NCBI GenBank assembly: GCA_038503075.1 | Contig: JBCAML010000018.1 | Location: 248,001-312,000 of the forward strand | Direction: 5' to 3' | Source: Gyromitra esculenta | Taxonomy: Eukaryota; Ascomycota; Pezizomycetes; Pezizales; Discinaceae | DNA: 64,000 bases | In this document: piece by piece, positions 44,320 through 57,450 of the stretch | Layout: the number at the start of each line of letters is the position of its first letter | How positions within the stretch are numbered: position 1 is the first letter of the stretch | The notes under the pieces: model-generated | Database searches by the model: none | Seen by the model: the letters and a program-made list of their open reading frames with translations, nothing else | What the model was told of the DNA's origin: nothing | Position numbers and translations under genes: made by a program

Positions 44320-44992
44320 GATATATTACTGGGTCCAGAGGGTATTAGCTATATTGATATTGACAAAATACACGTATAAACAGACGCCGTAACACTCTCT
44401 GGAAAGCTCTCGCCTCTCAAATGCGTATTCCATCAGGAGTGGTTGAAATAATGTTTTGGAGGATGAATGAGGATGCTAGATGCGGAGTGCGAATATAATA
44501 TAGTTATATAGGCAAGCTGACAAATATTCAATGTCAGTTTGCGCTATATGTACATAGAAAAACCAATTTTAGAACAACTCTAAAGACACATAACTCGGAC
44601 ATATATGTTCTGACCCGTACGTAATTAAATCTGGTTTGCAAAGTGACTAACTGGGAGCTAAATTGGCCAGACGATTTGCAAAGGGATCCATTCTGCATAT
44701 AGGCCGACCGATCTACAAAGTGGGGTCGGTACCCAAATACCACATTGGATGCACGTATTTCCATTATTGAGGCTCGGTGCCCTGTATCCATGCTCTAGGT
44801 TTTATATCAGTTTGGTAATGGGCATCTCCAGTTTGCCAGGAGCGCGTCCGCCCCATCAGTCGATTTCCCAGAACACCCACAGCCTAAGCACGTGACCCCA
44901 CACCAGCATATAGCTCCAAAAATAGTAAATGGCTAATACAAAAGACCGAACAAAAATCATATGCCCATATATCCCGTCTCTCTCAATATTCT
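44320..44992. other. Spacer with a dispersed-repeat fragment
   Basis: A stretch at about 44594-44700 (TGTTCTGACCCGTACGTAATTA and a TTTGCAAAGTG block) resembles the reverse complement of about 56380-56470. No gene. Confidence 0.4.
44594..44700. repeat. Dispersed repeat fragment, family F
   Basis: Shares TGTTCTGACCCGTA(C/T)GTAATTA and the following TT(T/G)(A/G)CAAAGTG-type blocks with the reverse complement of 56380-56470. Ends are not defined. Confidence 0.45.
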
Positions 44993-47742
44993 TCACTCAA
45001 CTTCCATAGCCACGTAAATACCATCCACAGCAAAAACCCTCCCTCCATCCGGCTTCGCGGTAACAATCCACCGCATATCCCCCTCCTTCTCACTCCCACC
45101 TACCTGCAGTCCCATCTTGGCCTCCACATCACATTCAATTTCTCTCACGCCAAGCAACACCCTCGGTGGTTCTCTAAACTTACTCGGCCACACCACCACA
45201 CCCTCCTTCAACCCAATAGGAATCTTCCATCCGCCTCTCTCCGCCGCCTTAAATGTCCCAGTGGCCACGCCCGCCTTCTCGTACGCAACCCAGCTCGCAC
45301 CTGCAGCAACTAGATAGGAATCGGCCCAACTCTCAATATGCAGATCAAACCCAACCGTTGTGATATCAGTGGCATACGTCTTCAATCTCCACCTTCGGTC
45401 TATACTCATTTGCACGGCCGTCAACCACACGACCACTGTAGGAATTTCCGCGAACTTGTCTAGAAATTTGATGGTCCGCACGCTGTGAGCAGGTGGTGGA
45501 TTATCACGATGATCAGGCTGGACGATATGCGTGCCGGACCGGAAGGCAGGGTCATCGGGGGCAATATCGAGCCAGCGACTTCCGCTGCGGAAGAGGGTAT
45601 GCTTGTCGGTTATGTTTGTGAGGGCGACAGTGCTGGTAACGAGAGAGCCAGGATTGAATGTGAATTTCAGGGAAGTGGTTTGGGCAAGGGGAGGAAAGGC
45701 GTTGTCGGGGTCTGTCAGGGAAGTTACTATACGCGCATATAGGACGAATTTATGTCAAAAGAGGGAACATACCTAATAGGTTGATACGCTGGCGCAGAGT
45801 AACGATTTCGGCTTGGAGATCGCGGACTAATTGTTCGAGCGTTCGACAGCGTTCCTGGCATCGCTCGATGGCCTCAGCGCTGCCTGAGCCCAGTAAGGCG
45901 TCTTCCCTTAGTTTTGCGATTTCCTCGGTGAGTCTTTTGTTGAGCTCCTGGAGGGAATCGATCCCTTGCTGGGCTTTCAGGAGCTCGTTTTCGAGCGTCG
46001 TTTTCAAGCTCTCGAGCTTTTGATATCGCTCCTCCTCAGCAACTATCTTTGCAGCAAGTTTTTCAACCTGTAGGCCAAGCCCAATGATGTCCGATTCAAG
46101 TTCTTCAATGGCCTCATCCTTATCTTCAAGCAAAGATTTGGCATCTTGCAATTCCTTCTTGAGTTCTTCCTCTCTCGCCACAAGCATTCGAACCGTGAGC
46201 TGGCTTTCTGCAAGTTCGGATTCAGCAACCACATACCGCCTCGTCAGCTTTTCTACCTCCATCGCGTGATCTTCAGCACGTAATATATCGTCCTTTTGAT
46301 GCATCGCCCAATCATACTCGAGTTTCACGATAGTATTGTTAAGATTTGCATTGTGCTCCTGACTGTCCATGAGTTCTTTTTTAGCGATTTTAAGGTCTTC
46401 CCGCGCGGCAGCAGCAGCTGAGGTTTCTATGACGATCTTATCTTTCAATGTCGTTATCTCTGCATTGAGATCCGCGATTTGCTGGTCCTTGGCCTTGATA
46501 GAAGCTTGGGCGCTGTTATATTGCTTTTGGATTTCGTCCCTTTGCCCCTGAAGTTGAGTTACCTGATGTTGGAGATCTTTCATGTCCTGCTCCAGCTTTC
46601 TTCTATCTTCCTCCCATTTCTTTTTTTCTCCCTCCAACCTCTCCTTGTCTTGGGTACAGCGCGTGAGATCATTCTGTGCATTCTCAAGAAGAGTCGTCAA
46701 AATCTCATTATCTCTTTGAATATTACCGTTTTCATTGGCAAGATGCTTATTCTCGTCCATAAGTTTCCAATTCTCTTGAGAGAGACGTCCGTTTTCTGTG
46801 CCCAACCGCTCGTTTACCTCAAGCTGCCTGTTAAATTCCATCTCATAGTGGTCAGCCCTTTCGTACGTCACCTGCAGTTGATGCTCCGTCTTAGCCAAAA
46901 TTTCAAGCAGTTGGTTATACGAGGGCCGTTTTGCAAGCAATCCCCCCCCAAAGTTATTCCCGATGACACTAACCAACAATCCATCCGTAAACCCTTTCAT
47001 CATCTCATTAAACTTCTTCCTCGCATCCCCACCCCTAACATTGAACTGATCGTCTTCCGATATCATCCTTTTGATCCACTCAAGCGCATTTTGCACCATC
47101 TTGATATCAGGAGCGTGCTCCACCGAGAGCTCCTGACTCAATCTCTGGTACATCTCTTGGTACTCATTCAGGCGACCCGCGAGAAAATTGAATCCGTCCC
47201 TTAACATCCGGAACTGCTGGTAATCGGAAGCCGACATATCGGGTCCTGGCTTCAAGGCTATCTTATGAGCGCTACCAGCTGGCATGTCTGTTGATAGACG
47301 AAAACCCCGTTATTATCAGACACCCCATAAGGACAGAGAATGGATACAGACCTCTAGCGAAATTTCGACTTAGATCCCCAATAGGTATAGAACGGATTGA
47401 AAGACTCTCTTCGATAGCAGACCCTTCAAGATCAGGGATGCTGGACTCGTCCTCGAGAAGCGGCAAATCGCAATTTAGCGTGGATATTGACACCGACAGT
47501 CCCACATTCAGGACGCCATCTACTCCCTCTGCTTTTGACGGCTCCTCACTCTGAGAGGCATCAAGTTCTTGCACCACTAATGGCTCCGAACTCAGGGAGA
47601 AATCAGGTTTGCGTGCAGCTGACGGCTCCTCGGATTTTGTTGCTGTGGTTGGTTGGGCTAACCCGCTGTTCAGGAGAATGGAAGTGGTCGAAAACACGGC
47701 TGGCGCCTCTTCATCAAAACTCTTGGAGCCACAATCTGCCAT
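44993..47742 (-). CDS. Long coiled-coil protein with C-terminal H-type-lectin-like region
   Basis: 874 aa in three exons on the minus strand: 47742-47352, 47287-45773, 45711-44993; introns of 64 and 61 nt, phases fit. Residues 1-130 are Ser/Glu-rich and low in complexity. Residues about 145-640 are one long coiled coil rich in E, K, Q and L heptads (for example REEELKKELQDAKSLLEDKD). The C-terminal 230 residues have a beta-rich pattern with FAEIPTVVVWL, TTVGFDLHIESWADSYL and ASWVAYE, then a second unit with FREPPRVLLGVREIE; this matches the H-type lectin style found in fungal coiled-coil proteins. No signal peptide. The function is unknown; carbohydrate binding is an inference from the fold. 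Confidence 0.8.
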
Positions 47743-50700
47743 GATTTATTCCCAGGGAAGTGGAACAATTAATCGAGGGGAAATGTGAAGAAGCAAGCAG
47801 AAACCCAAAAATCGAGTGACACGCTATGATGCTTTCCCGGTTCGCTATGCCTCCTTGGTGCACGTGTGGAGCCTACGGCAACAAAGGAAAACCACAAAAC
47901 TAGCCGTGGTGAGTGTAAAGATATGAGACGGACGTCCTTGAATGATGTGGCAACATGTGCCATCTAGCACTATTTATAGGCCACATATAGAAAGGTATCC
48001 ATCAGTGAGGGCTCATAAATGCATATCCTTTAAATGCGGCTGAAACCTATAATACCTCAATTCATATATCAACAATTCTTATGAGGAAAAATTCCCACGG
48101 ATCTAAGTTCGACCACTCAAAGCACGAGGCGATTTCATAACAAATTCCCAGACACTTTTCTCACATGGAAAAAACGTACGAAGGTACAGTAACGGACCAA
48201 ATTCTACTTCAAGGTGGCTCACGTGCACTACAAAGTCTCTATCAAAAATCGGTAAACCGCTATCTCGTGACATATTGGATCACTTGCTGCCCATGTCAAA
48301 ATACCTTCTCAAGCAGTTTTCTCTGCTAAATCCACTATTCTGGATCCTTTGCAGTTCAAGCGGGCTATCAGGTACTTATTCCCTAAGATACGGGTACACC
48401 TTGCTGCTGTATACATGTAGCTAGGGATTTTAGCCAAATTCCTTCTAAAAAGAAGCCTCTAGATCACCGTGATTTTCTGTGAACCTTACCAGAGACCCAG
48501 CTCAGCACCCAGCTCTCCTCTGGCGTCGGTAAGCATCAAGCTGAGTCTCTACCCTGTCCCCTAATTATTCTGTGAATAATACGATAGATAGCATAGAGAT
48601 GTGCCAATCGGGCAAGAGGGCATCGGATGCAAGACTAATACACTATTCACATTAAAAGAAAGAAAAAAAACGTATCAATAAATACGCGCCTCGGCGACTC
48701 AGCTCGTTCTCTGAACTTCCGAGCTGACACGGTATGAGTGTAAAATTCGAGTGATCGCTCATGATTGTTTGTGATCAACTAGAACCAAGACTTGCCTAAA
48801 GCGAAATACTAAATCTGCCACGGCGCTAATCAACAGCTCCAAGACACAAATCGCTACGCGGTTGATGGATGGGGTGACACAGGAATCTTATTGGCGATAT
48901 TAGCTACATGCACAGTCATCCGCAATGGAGCACATGGTGAAACACAACTGACCCAAAATCTCACCCAACGAAAAAGAAAACCCGCCCAATGTCTCACCAG
49001 GCTCGACTCAGCTGGGGACAAACATCACTTGTGAGAGATACTCCATCTAGCAACGAAGCGGCCAAGTGTACGGTAGTTTTCATTCTCTAGCTGAAATATT
49101 CCAGGGCGTGTATTTCAGGTAAGGAGGAGGATTTGGGATAGCGACAATGGGCTTGAGCATCCGACATCGATATCGATCTGGTCGCGGCTGCATAATAAGC
49201 TAAAACAGAAGAGCTATGATAGTAATTATAGCAATATGTGTTTTGTAGCTCTAAGTAAGGTCACCCAGCTACAGTTTTTGAGACGTCATGACGCTGCTCT
49301 GGTTCTTGCTATTTTCTGTGGCGCTTTAACTTTGCCATAGATATGAAATTCGAGTTATTTTCTATGAGTATTTCTCACTCCTGATCCTCAATATGTCAAA
49401 AATTCTGTAGAAAGAGGAGCTACTATCGTCGCGAATAAAAATAGTACGTAAATAGATTCAGATATTTGGCCTTGTTAACAAGTTATGCCTAAGGCCGTAG
49501 GTAATGCTGAGTGAACGAATAAACAAACAGCTAGAAAGATACCCTTAGTTGCTAGAAATAGCTACCTAATAGGCAGATCCATAGTTGTTTTGAGAATAGA
49601 AATTCCGGAATAATAGGCTAAATATTCCGGAGGCTATATTACAAGCGTGTAGACCTTGGGGATCAATCAATTTACTCTACGTGGGTTATATTCATATATT
49701 GATAAATGCTGGATGATTTACGGTGCACGCACGTGAATCACGCTGAAACGTAAATCTTTTGACAATTAATCGGGGACCCGATCGAAAGGGTAGTTTAACG
49801 TCTGATAGTTCCCATACAGCGAGATCCCGCTATCTTCATCTTTAGCCGTAAGGTGGGATTTATACATATATATAAACGTAATCAGTTTAGATTGTAGAGA
49901 GAATCTGTCATACATTGTCTCTACCACTAGCTGTGTCATACAACATAGTGTTCACGGCATAACTCGCTACGTGTGCCGCGACTCTTTATAGTATTTTTCT
50001 CGCATTGTTGGGTGGATTAGCGGTTGAGATTACGTCTTGGGTTTGGCTATATTCTTCCATGTCTTCTCACAATTGAGCCGTGACATCGTCAGGTAATGAA
50101 AACGAATTCGCAGATACATCTTAGTCAACCAGAATTCTGTTTTTACCTCCTTCTCTTATAACCTGGGCTCATACTTGGTTTTAAAATTTATTCTGCAAAC
50201 AGATAAATGCAGCATCGAGTGATTCGGAGTGAAGCGCATCGCCAACCCTAAACCCTATGATCGTATACTGCACCGCCACAGCCGAGCAGACCTGTGAGCT
50301 GGAATAGCAGTTACCATGAGACACACGATTGTGATACATAAACTGGAGGTAGTATCTAAGACTATAGCTAACGAGAAACATCTGCAGATCTGTCGTTTGG
50401 CATAAGAGCAACGCTGACCAGACGTCCAATATGCCTAATTGAAATTAACAGACTTGTTATTGCATTCAGCAATCGCGAGCTACTTGATACGCTGAAACAT
50501 ACACGCTGAGCATATGCATTAGTTCCTAGATAAGGGAACAGCTTGTTCGGATTAAGCTATAAGCGAGCGTACGACCGTTTCTCAGCTATGGCTTGCGACC
50601 AACGCCCGAAGGTGTAAAGGGTAGCCAGTAAGTGGCAAGTATGTTGCATGGTGGCTTCTGTTAGTGTGCAAGTCCCAAGGTCACACAAGAGGACACCATG

Positions 50701-52601
50701 CAGCCACCACCATTGCACATAGCTGACACCTGTGAGAGGAGTTAAATCTTGTATCACGTAAGAACTTGAAACTCCCGTGCGAGCTGATTCGCAAATGACT
50801 TGTTCGGCTATCTTGGCGATCGGTACCTGCAGTAGCGAACTATCTATTAATTGGCTGCATGCACCTGGTTTTGAATCCAGTGGATCGGCTAACTATCCTA
50901 ATATAGAAGACTACGATAGCTGAATATCAAACTTTATTGCCTGGGAGAGCTGAATCGCTGATTTTATTAGTGCTGAGGTAATATATATTTCGTATGCCGT
51001 GTTACCCAACGTTAATTCGCTTTCTTCATACGGATTCATACCCGTGTACCGGCGGCATTTACCAATGAAATGAATTTCTGATACTCAAATACTCCCCTTC
51101 TAAGTAGCTTTTACTGCGAAGCATTCCTTTGAATTTATCGCCCAAACTCCAGCAAATCTTGGCATTACCCCATTTCAAGAGTCCTTGAGCTGAAAACGAA
51201 ACCTTGTCTTGTGATTAACGAGCGTTCCTGGGAGTTAGCCTGACTTGGAATGCGGTGTGACTACATCAAGCATGATCGCATATGCATGCATGTCAGATAT
51301 ATACGCGAGAGTATACAGATTCGAGTGAATTAAACAGACAAAGCAGAACTAGGTCGAGACTTACTGAAGATGCTGTGCGTCATTTCCATCCACACTTCTT
51401 AAACTTGCTTATAATTAGCCGACGAGGAAATATCTCCAGAGGTCAATGATCGTTGAGCAGCTATTTAGAACCGCGATTCAACGCAAGCGAACGACTGGAA
51501 TACCCCCAGTGCCTCCTCTAATCCATTGGATCCTTTTTATCTGCTTTTCAGCCTGTGGAAAGCCGCTGCTGGTATTACTGCTCGTCTCTTACTTTTTAGA
51601 AGCATCCACTTGATGATACATGGATTTAGTGCAACTAGATTTTTCAATTCACCTTGATGCAAGACACCCGTGTTCCGGGGAGTCTGTTAGATGTGGTCTC
51701 GTAAGGGACTTTGGAAGGCTGGTCGAGTCACCGGAGGGTTTAGAGATGGACTGCGTGGAGGTTGGCATGTTGTAGCATGGATTATCACTCGTTTTTATCA
51801 ACTGCACGAACTGGTTTTAGAATAGTTTGAGTTATCCGGTTGAAGCCTAGATCATGGAAATATACAACCACGTGTTAAGGTGTTGAAATAAGATGTGGCG
51901 GGTCTCAAAACTCGGGTTTTCGCCAGCTGCTGCTGTTTCTGGTGCTAGTTACCAAATTCGAGTAAACGAGTCTGCCGAAAAACGAAAAAATCTTACCAGG
52001 TTCACAGTTTTACCCAACCTCAAGCCTTAAGCATAATCCAATGTACAAGCGTTGTGGTTGTATATTTCCAGTTAATGCGGTAATGGTCGTATTCGTTTGG
52101 AGGGAGATGAGCTTTTCTTCGTTGCCGTCAAGTCGCTAGATTAGGTCACATCGACGATAACGAATGACCCTAAGATGCAGTGATTCTGCGATACTGCAAA
52201 GGTTAGCTGTCATTAGTGAGACAGTTCGTTGTGAGAATACTAACCGTGTTGCGACCCGTGGGAGATCTATCAAGAGAAAATACATTCAGGGGGTGTGCAA
52301 TAGTTAGCTGAAAAATTTTCGTATTCAGCTGCCAATATAGCACTTTTATCTTTTTACTTGCAGCTTCATTTGACGTGTTTTCCTATAGCTAGTGAGTGCA
52401 AATCTTACGTTATTGTGGATAGAACCAAAACGCTGTGGTGAGGCGGAGTCCTTCAGGAAAAAAACGTATAAAGATTTAAGAGACGTACGAGGTATCAAAA
52501 TTCAATCATCATTCCCCAAACCATATATATCCAAATCTAGCTACAATCCATTTCTGCCTTCTACATTCACACCTTAAACCTTCATACCCGTCACAGCAAT
52601 C
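47743..52601. other. Large gene-poor region
   Basis: About 4.9 kb, AT-rich, with only short unsupported frames. No inverted-repeat element with clear ends was identified. The final 60 bp before 52602 form a C/A-rich leader. Confidence 0.45.
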
Positions 52602-55600
52602 ATGAATACTGCAGAACAGATCGACAAGTTCTCAAAGCTCGCCATCCAAATCAGGCAGTCCATCATTGCTGCGCTCCCCACCGCCAGGGACCAATTCCTC
52701 ACAATCTCAATGCCGGGTCGTATCATCGATACAACCCCCGGCGGAGAGTAAGTGCCTTGCCCCCTTTAAGCAACCTCACTAGGTCTAACACCAGCGTATA
52801 GATTCGTCCCAGCGGAAATATATAGTGCTAGCGCAGACAACAAGAGAAAAGTCAATGAAGCCAAACTCGTCGACTCGATGATACCGCTCAGCAACGTCAT
52901 GGTAACCTTCCCCCCTCTTTCCAACTATCCATAGCTATCACGACGCTTACCAGTGTAGTTGGGCCCTACTGGTAAAAGCGTAGCCCGTAGTTACCTCTCC
53001 GCGCTAGACCACCTCGTTCCCGCAAATGCAGGCCTCGACTTGGACCATCTGGAGTCCGATGGTAGACTTTTAACCCACCCCCTTCAGGTTTGCATAATGC
53101 TTACACAGTTATAGAAAGTACCGCCGCTACAACCAAGTATCAAGCAGGATCTAAATACAACGCCGCGATGAAATACCTCCGCTCGCCTGCTCCGGTGGCT
53201 GCAGCTGGGCGCACGATCGTCGATATCTATATTGATAAACAGACGGAGTATGCTAGAGCTCAGGCTTATTTGGAGGGCATTCTAATCAAGAATGCCGGTT
53301 TGTGCCCTCTCCCCTCTCTTGTATTGGCGTGTGCTGAAATCGGTATCTAGGGGCTGCACATGAAAATAAAGCTGGGATGACAGCGGATGAATTGGCTATT
53401 GCAACTTCGGAAATGAAACGGGTAAGTTTAGCAGAATGCGCTGGATGGGTATGTACTGACTGGTGTATACATAGGCAAATGATAAAGTACAGGCTGCATG
53501 GATGGATTGGGTGATTAACGGTTATAAGACTATGATTGATCATCATTTTGGTATGTTATGTTCTTTTTTTGCGGCGGTCGTGATGGTTATACTGATGAAT
53601 TAGCTATCGTCGATACTACAACTATCATGAGCCGTATTGAGATGGCGAAGGTAAGGCAAAAGCACTCCATTGCGCCCCATGATCAGCTTATTGGCTAACG
53701 GTTTGTTACAGACAGCATTGCGAAGAGCAACTATCTCCGACATCGAGGATAGTACAGAATGGGCAAGAGTGACTCTATCACCCGAAAACTGGTAAGTATC
53801 AATGCGCTAAGACTACACGGCACTATCGACTCATGATAGTTACTGCAGGGCGGTATTGTGCGAGAAAAAGGCCAAATCTTGGGCTTCCAGATATCCTCTC
53901 ACACCTGCCGTAATTCAACTCGAAATCGCGCGCCTCAAGAAAGTAATAGTAGCGCTGAAAGGGAACTTAGCGTGGGCTACAGAACACGCCGCAGCTAATC
54001 CCCCAGCAGATGAAGTGCATACAAGTGCAAACCCACCAAAGCCTCCAAGCGCCGAACTCGTTAGGCTCAAGACAGAGTGGACAGATGCTAAAAATGCCCT
54101 TAAGATTGCGGAGGACGCGAACAAAGGTGAAGACGAACTTGCACCGCTCCGGACTGCTGTTACAACTACCCATCAGAACTATTTGACGGAACTGCATAAG
54201 GAGAATCCGGACACGGAGACGCCTGAATCACAGAAAGAGATTGATTCATATAAGGATGTCGTTGACGCTTCGAACGATTTCCACTCAACCGACGATCCTA
54301 CAGCTCAGGCCTCAAAGAAGGCTGTCGTTCTTGCCAAGAGTGCGATCGTTGGCAAGATGCTCGAGGGCAAGATGGCGAATGAGTCAGCATTAGTTGGAGA
54401 GATGGTCGCTAGTAATGCTGGCGAGCTGAAAAAATCACTCGAGCTGAAAATCGAGGAACTGCAAGATGAGATCTCCGACTTAGAGAAAAGTCTGACGAAT
54501 AGCGCCAAGTCATCCGAAGCGCGCATGAAGGTCATTACGGGTGTAGAGAAGTTTAAAAATGGAGCCGACGACGAGTATATACCCGTCGAGAGTGATCCAG
54601 AGGCTAGTGACTACATCAAAAATGCTCTTAATCCAACAGTCGAGGAAGCAAATCCATGGACAACGATATCCTTCGCCGCATCGGCGATTAGTTCGGCAGA
54701 GTCTTCGAGCTCGTCCAGCCTTAGTGTCCATGCGGAAGCAGAAGCCGGTTGGTGGGTGTTCTCTGGAAAAGCAAGCTCAGATGTTTCCAAGGCTAGCTCG
54801 TACGTATACTATAGATATCCTCGGTTTTGAACGATAGCGTTGTACTGACAGAATTTGGAACTGTTTTATAGACAGTTGAAGAAAAAGATGGAAGAGAGTA
54901 GTGTTACTGGCACTTTGTAGGTTGCCTAACTGTACCACTTTCTCACCGAAATGGAGCGCTGACGATATTTAGCGATGCGATTCTTGTGCAGATTAACCGA
55001 CCCTGGTAGGAGAATTGATCCCGATGGGAAATTCAATAATCGCTAACGATTTCCAGGCTTCATAGCGAGCTGTTCGAGGACACTGATATCGACGTGCCCG
55101 CGACTAGCAAGTTTGTAGAATCATCCCCCACGACCTGTTTGAGATGCTAACTGCCAGTATTAGAATGAGTCCTGGCTCCCAGGACTTGAAGGATTGGATC
55201 GACAATAAAAGGGAATCCGAACTCACTGCTTATGGGACTTTCCCATGGTACCCAACTGCATTCATTGTCGCTGCTGATACGGAACTGGAGGTAAGTCGCC
55301 CAGGTAACCAACTGACTGTCCAATCCCCGCTAAATTATAAAACTGAATTATCAGATCAAATGTTCCCGGTCGGATGCGGAGATTCTTGCATCTAGCATGT
55401 CAACAGACTCTAGTTTCAGTGCCAGTTACGGCCCCTGGGCAAGCGCGAGGTACGATAAAACATCCACTCCAACATGAATAAGAAATTCAGCCATCGAAAA
55501 TTACTGACATGGCTACGCACAAACAGCGGGCGTGTGAAGACGGATGACAAGAGTTCAAGTCATAGGCTGGAAATCACCGCAACCGGGATGAAAGTATGTT

Positions 55601-55707
55601 TCAAAGCGCCACAGATCATCGGCTGGGTCAGCGAGATCCTTCCTGAGCTTCCCAGACGTGGGAATGTGGGTGGGTTGAGGAGCGTGCCGGTGAGATATGC
55701 TGAATAA
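52602..55707 (+). CDS. 15-exon gene of unknown function, 767 aa
   Basis: Not recognised. Fifteen exons fit in phase: 52602-52747, 52802-52901, 52959-53061, 53109-53297, 53351-53421, 53475-53550, 53604-53650, 53712-53791, 53849-54799, 54872-54916, 54973-55005, 55057-55110, 55158-55290, 55355-55449, 55527-55707. Introns are 47-77 nt. The N-terminal 270 residues are mostly helical (SMPGRIIDTTPGGE, LGPTGKSVARSYL). The long exon 9 encodes charged helices with coiled-coil character (LELKIEELQDEISDLEKSL) and a Ser-rich run (AESSSSSSLSVHAEAEAGWW). The C-terminal part has ILVQINRPWLHSELF, YGTFPWYPTAFIVAADTELE and IIGWVSEILPELPRRGN, which look like a conserved domain. No signal peptide or membrane segment is evident. 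Exon density is high for this window. Confidence 0.78.
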
Positions 55708-56823
55708 ATACCTTATTCAGTGTGCATCATGTGGTTGGTTATATATTGTGGCAATAGGCATTTTGTGGCTTCAGGGCTTTGCGCATGTGTAGGATTGGAA
55801 CGTTCTTCTACATTAAAAGTCACTAGTAAACACGAGGAAATATAAGAATATACAGTGGAGTTCATAAATAGAACATTTCCGGAATAGCGTAAACAGACGT
55901 ATATATATATGTACCGGGTTATTTAAGAAGATACAGATTTAAAGCGTTAGCCAGCTAAAGACATGTTAGACTATAAGAGAAAGAAACATTCTCTTCGGTC
56001 TATAGATCTATCCATAGCCGTTTATGTGCTGTCCAGGAGAGAGCGATCATCTATCCCCACGTGCACGTGCACCTCCACCCCCACCATGACCATCATCAAC
56101 TCATCCCCCATCACAAGATCTTTAACTAAATTCATCTACCAGTCCATTAACATTTATAGTACTGGTATTCTATACCATTCCTTTCATCACTGATTATGTT
56201 CAATATGGCACCGGCAATGGTCTTGAGGGGGACGGTCAATTGAGCTCATGGAGTTGTCGAAGGTAGAGTGTTTATGTGCTCGGGTTGAAAAAAATTCCAA
56301 GCTTGCTTACGTTTTGATCCATTCGAGTTTCTAGAATATATATCGACTATCTACTAGCTTCACTCCGTAGATAGCAGCCTGTACATGTGTGCAAAGTGGC
56401 CCAATTTGTAAATCGGCTGCCCACTTTGTAAATAGGAAATAATTACATACGGGTCAGAACACATATACCACAATTTCCTAGCTTCTAAATCTTCCTATAC
56501 ATTCCGAGAAAACAAACACGTGGAGAAATTAATCATGTGCCTCTGAGACATGAGCTAGATCGTTTTGTGAACAACGTCACTACCTGACTAAGCGCTTGTA
56601 TAAACGAGCTGAACTCTGGGAAAGCAGATATCATTTTCACTCAACGGCAGGTATAGCAATGCGAACAGGACGCGCAGCATTGCAAACGTTATATTTAAAG
56701 AGACATAACTCCTCCTAAGCTTGAGATCCTAATCTCTAAGTCACATCCATGTAGCACTAATATTTCAACGACATAAACAATATTCTCATCGTATATACAC
56801 TTGTTGCTTTGAGATTCGAAGGA
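55708..56823. other. Spacer with family F repeat fragment
   Basis: No supportable gene. Contains a (CACGTG)-rich stretch and short C-rich tandem at about 56060-56090 and the family F repeat at 56380-56470. Confidence 0.4.
56380..56470. repeat. Dispersed repeat fragment, family F, second copy
   Basis: Contains two copies of CACTTTGTAAAT-like blocks and TACGGGTCAGAACA, matching the reverse complement of 44594-44700. Confidence 0.45.
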
Positions 56824-57450
56824 CTAAACATTCAACTGTAATAACTTTGAAAGTGGTTCATAAGCGCCGCCTTGCACGACTGTAGTAATGAAAGTTGTCA
56901 ACGCAGTCACTATCAAGTCCCTAAACTCCGGCAGAGTCATGAAAATGGCAAAATTTGGGGTAATCCCATCTCTCGCGTTGGATATCTCGACACCCAACTC
57001 ATCCACCATTATAATCTTAGATTGTCCATGCGCAAACGAGTTCCGCAGGACATCCGCAAACCAGGTCCGCTGTGGATTAGGATCCATCTTCCAAGTGTAG
57101 ACAACTGTACCGGGATATCTGGCTTTGAGTGCTGCTGCATTGTTGAAGATGTGGAGACCAAACGCTTCACCTACGTCGAGGTTGTCGTCTGGATATCTTG
57201 AAGCCAGCTTCTTGTAGCGCTCGAAGGGAAGGACGTAGCAGCAGTATCCTAGTGTTATTGTGAAATTGGCATTCAGTGAGGAAGCCAGGATTCGTTTGCT
57301 GTGCGCGTTGAGAGTTTGATGGTCTATGTCGACGGTTTCCTCGGTAACAGTTCGGGTGATGGCGGCACTGTGGGCTCGAAGACCGGATACGCCTATGGCT
57401 TCGGCAAACATGCTTCTCGCTTCATTATGGTTGACTGGAACCCAGTTCAT
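56824..57450 (-). CDS. Hypothetical 208-aa protein with an RX4H (HEPN-like) motif
   Basis: Single uninterrupted frame of 208 aa, MNWVPVNHNEARSMFAEAIG to SKLLQLNV. Near residue 137 it has FADVLRNSFAHGQSKIIMVD. The R-N-x3-H pattern is the one found in HEPN-domain proteins, where Arg and His can form an RNase site. A helical pattern precedes it (AFGLHIFNNAAALKARYPG), and a hydrophobic helix follows (LPEFRDLIVTALTTFITTVV). Other readings are possible; without alignment the family stays open. No introns, unlike its neighbours, which may hint at lateral origin. No partner gene is adjacent. Confidence 0.55.
   Translation of the reverse strand: MNWVPVNHNEARSMFAEAIGVSGLRAHSAAITRTVTEETVDIDHQTLNAHSKRILASSLNANFTITLGYCCYVLPFERYKKLASRYPDDNLDVGEAFGLHIFNNAAALKARYPGTVVYTWKMDPNPQRTWFADVLRNSFAHGQSKIIMVDELGVEISNARDGITPNFAIFMTLPEFRDLIVTALTTFITTVVQGGAYEPLSKLLQLNV

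Noticed and set aside
46479..47204. 241-codon open frame on the plus strand
   Set aside because: It is the antisense shadow of the coiled-coil exon; hydrophobic Leu/Ile-rich content arises from reversed Glu/Lys codons.
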